Source: Phycisphaerae bacterium (GTDB lineage Bacteria; Planctomycetota; Phycisphaerae; SM23-33). Taken from it: a DNA stretch of 5,304 bases. Made by a program: the position numbers and the translations under genes. The DNA lies in NCBI GenBank assembly GCA_022866005.1, contig JALHTV010000155.1, forward strand, positions 1 to 5,304. The letters run 5' to 3'. Shown here piece after piece: positions 4,416-5,304 of the stretch (position 1 is its first letter; each line of letters opens with the position of its first letter). Below the pieces are notes generated by a model. It was given only the letters and a program-made list of their open reading frames with translations. It was not told where the DNA came from and searched no databases.

Positions 4416-5304
4416 ATGACAGCGTTTTCGGCCAGCCCCTCGGGCGAGAAGTTTCCCATCCCGCAGGAGCAGGACTACGCGGCGGAGCTCAAGCGCATCC
4501 AGACCCTTGCCACGGCCGCGCGGAAAGAGGGCAAGGAGATCGTCGTGGTCATGGGGGTGGGCTTTGTCGGGGCCGTCATGGCCGCCATCATCGCCGACAC
4601 GGTGGACAAGAAGACCGGCAAGAGCAGCAAGTTCGTCATCGGCTGTCAGCGTCCCAGCACGCGAAGCTACTGGAAGATTCCACTGCTGAATCGTGGCCAG
4701 TCGCCGGTGACGGCCGAGGACCCGCAGGTCGATCAGATGATCGCCCGTTGCGTCAATGAGAAGAAAACCCTCGTGGCCACGTACAACAGCGATTGCCTGG
4801 GTCTGGCCGACTGCGTCGTGGTGGACGTCCAGTGCGACTACACCAAGCACGATCTGGGCAACATGAGGACGGGCGAGGTGGAGATGTCGGCCCTGGAAGC
4901 GACCATGAGGACCCTCGGTGAGAAGGTCCCCGCCAATTGCCTGGTGCTGATCGAAACCACCGTCGCCCCGGGCACGACGGAATTCGTGGCCTGGCCGATC
5001 ATGAAGAAGGCCTTCGCCGCTCGGGGGATCGATTCCCCGCCGCTGCTGGCCCACAGCTTCGAGCGCGTCATGCCGGGCAAGGAGTACGTCTCCTCGATCC
5101 GGGACTTCTGGCGCGTGTGCAGCGGGTGCACCCCGGCCGCCCGCGACCGCGTGGTGAAATTCCTCAACGAGGTCCTCAACACCACCGACTTCCCCCTGAC
5201 CGTGATGGACCGGCCGATCGAGTCGGAGACCACCAAGATCGTGGAGAACTCCTACCGGGCGACGCTCCTGGCATTCCTGCACGAGTGGAGCCTGTTCGCC
5301 GAGC
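4416..5304 (+). CDS. UDP-glucose/GDP-mannose dehydrogenase family protein, 3' end cut by the window
   Basis: The first 296 residues are present. Members of this family oxidise the C6 hydroxyl of a nucleotide sugar to a uronic acid in two NAD(P)-dependent steps, for capsule or other envelope polysaccharide. The Rossmann motif is at 41-52 (EIVVVMGVGFVG, GXGXXG at 47-52). LNRGQSP (91-97) matches the family's INXGXXP segment, and LVATYNS (119-125) its LXATXD segment. ETTVAPGTTE (180-189) and ERVMPG (216-221) are family signatures. ESETTKIVENSYR (269-281) opens the central dimerisation helix. The catalytic cysteine motif (GGXCXPXD) would fall beyond the window. About 40 residues precede the Rossmann strand, more than usual, and the second strand reads VIGCQRPS without the usual acidic residue. 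The exact sugar substrate cannot be told. The long antisense frame opposite this gene is a shadow. Confidence 0.9.
   Translation, partial: MTAFSASPSGEKFPIPQEQDYAAELKRIQTLATAARKEGKEIVVVMGVGFVGAVMAAIIADTVDKKTGKSSKFVIGCQRPSTRSYWKIPLLNRGQSPVTAEDPQVDQMIARCVNEKKTLVATYNSDCLGLADCVVVDVQCDYTKHDLGNMRTGEVEMSALEATMRTLGEKVPANCLVLIETTVAPGTTEFVAWPIMKKAFAARGIDSPPLLAHSFERVMPGKEYVSSIRDFWRVCSGCTPAARDRVVKFLNEVLNTTDFPLTVMDRPIESETTKIVENSYRATLLAFLHEWSLFAE

Noticed and set aside
4362..5282. 306-codon minus-strand open frame opposite the dehydrogenase
   Set aside because: Its product is His/Arg/Gly-rich with no family motif, while the plus strand carries the Rossmann and dehydrogenase signatures plus a strong ribosome binding site. 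It is an antisense shadow.

Overview
The window looks like a GC-rich chromosomal fragment of a Planctomycetota-type bacterium, probably Phycisphaerae-like. This is an inference from three gene types together: a secreted protein with dockerin-like calcium repeats and a PEP-CTERM sorting tail, an ECF sigma factor extended by HEAT-like repeats, and a divergent nucleotide-sugar dehydrogenase. No rRNA or marker gene is present to fix the taxonomy.

Layout, left to right. Bases 1-124 hold nothing I can call. An ECF-type sigma factor with a long C-terminal HEAT-like extension lies on the minus strand (125-1285). Eighteen bases upstream of its start, also on the minus strand, is a compact tRNA-like element (1304-1374). 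It has convincing D and T arms and a perfect 7-bp terminal stem, but a 4-bp GCAA-tetraloop hairpin stands where the anticodon arm should be. The 1375-1696 gap holds a lone -10-like box, a weak inverted repeat, and a 66-bp relic (1599-1664) that encodes a second PEP-CTERM tail, codon-for-codon alignable with the tail of the gene next to it.

The large minus-strand gene at 1697-3934 encodes a 745-residue exported repeat protein: signal peptide, long beta-rich passenger with DPN-type linkers, two dockerin-like EF-hand repeats, and a PEP-CTERM tail. Its start is placed at 3934 rather than at an upstream in-frame ATG (3985), because the signal peptide and ribosome binding site agree there. The 3935-4415 region is a divergent control region. 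It has a near-consensus minus-strand promoter (TTGACA, 17 bp, TATCAT), a leader of about 170 nt with an 8-bp tetraloop hairpin and a possible 54-codon leader ORF ending in an ATGA overlap, two copies of TGGCCAGWTAG just upstream of the -35 box, a 10-bp inverted repeat, and a plus-strand promoter (TTGACG, 17 bp, TAGCAT).

That plus promoter serves the gene starting at 4416, a UDP-glucose/GDP-mannose dehydrogenase family protein that is cut by the window end. It lies in the only long plus-strand frame with family motifs. The dehydrogenase would supply uronic-acid-type sugars for surface polysaccharide, and PEP-CTERM proteins are commonly found in exopolysaccharide producers, so a shared envelope or matrix theme is plausible but not proven. 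The most unusual items are the anticodon-less tRNA-like element, the duplicated PEP-CTERM tail, and an atypical cofactor-binding strand in the dehydrogenase.
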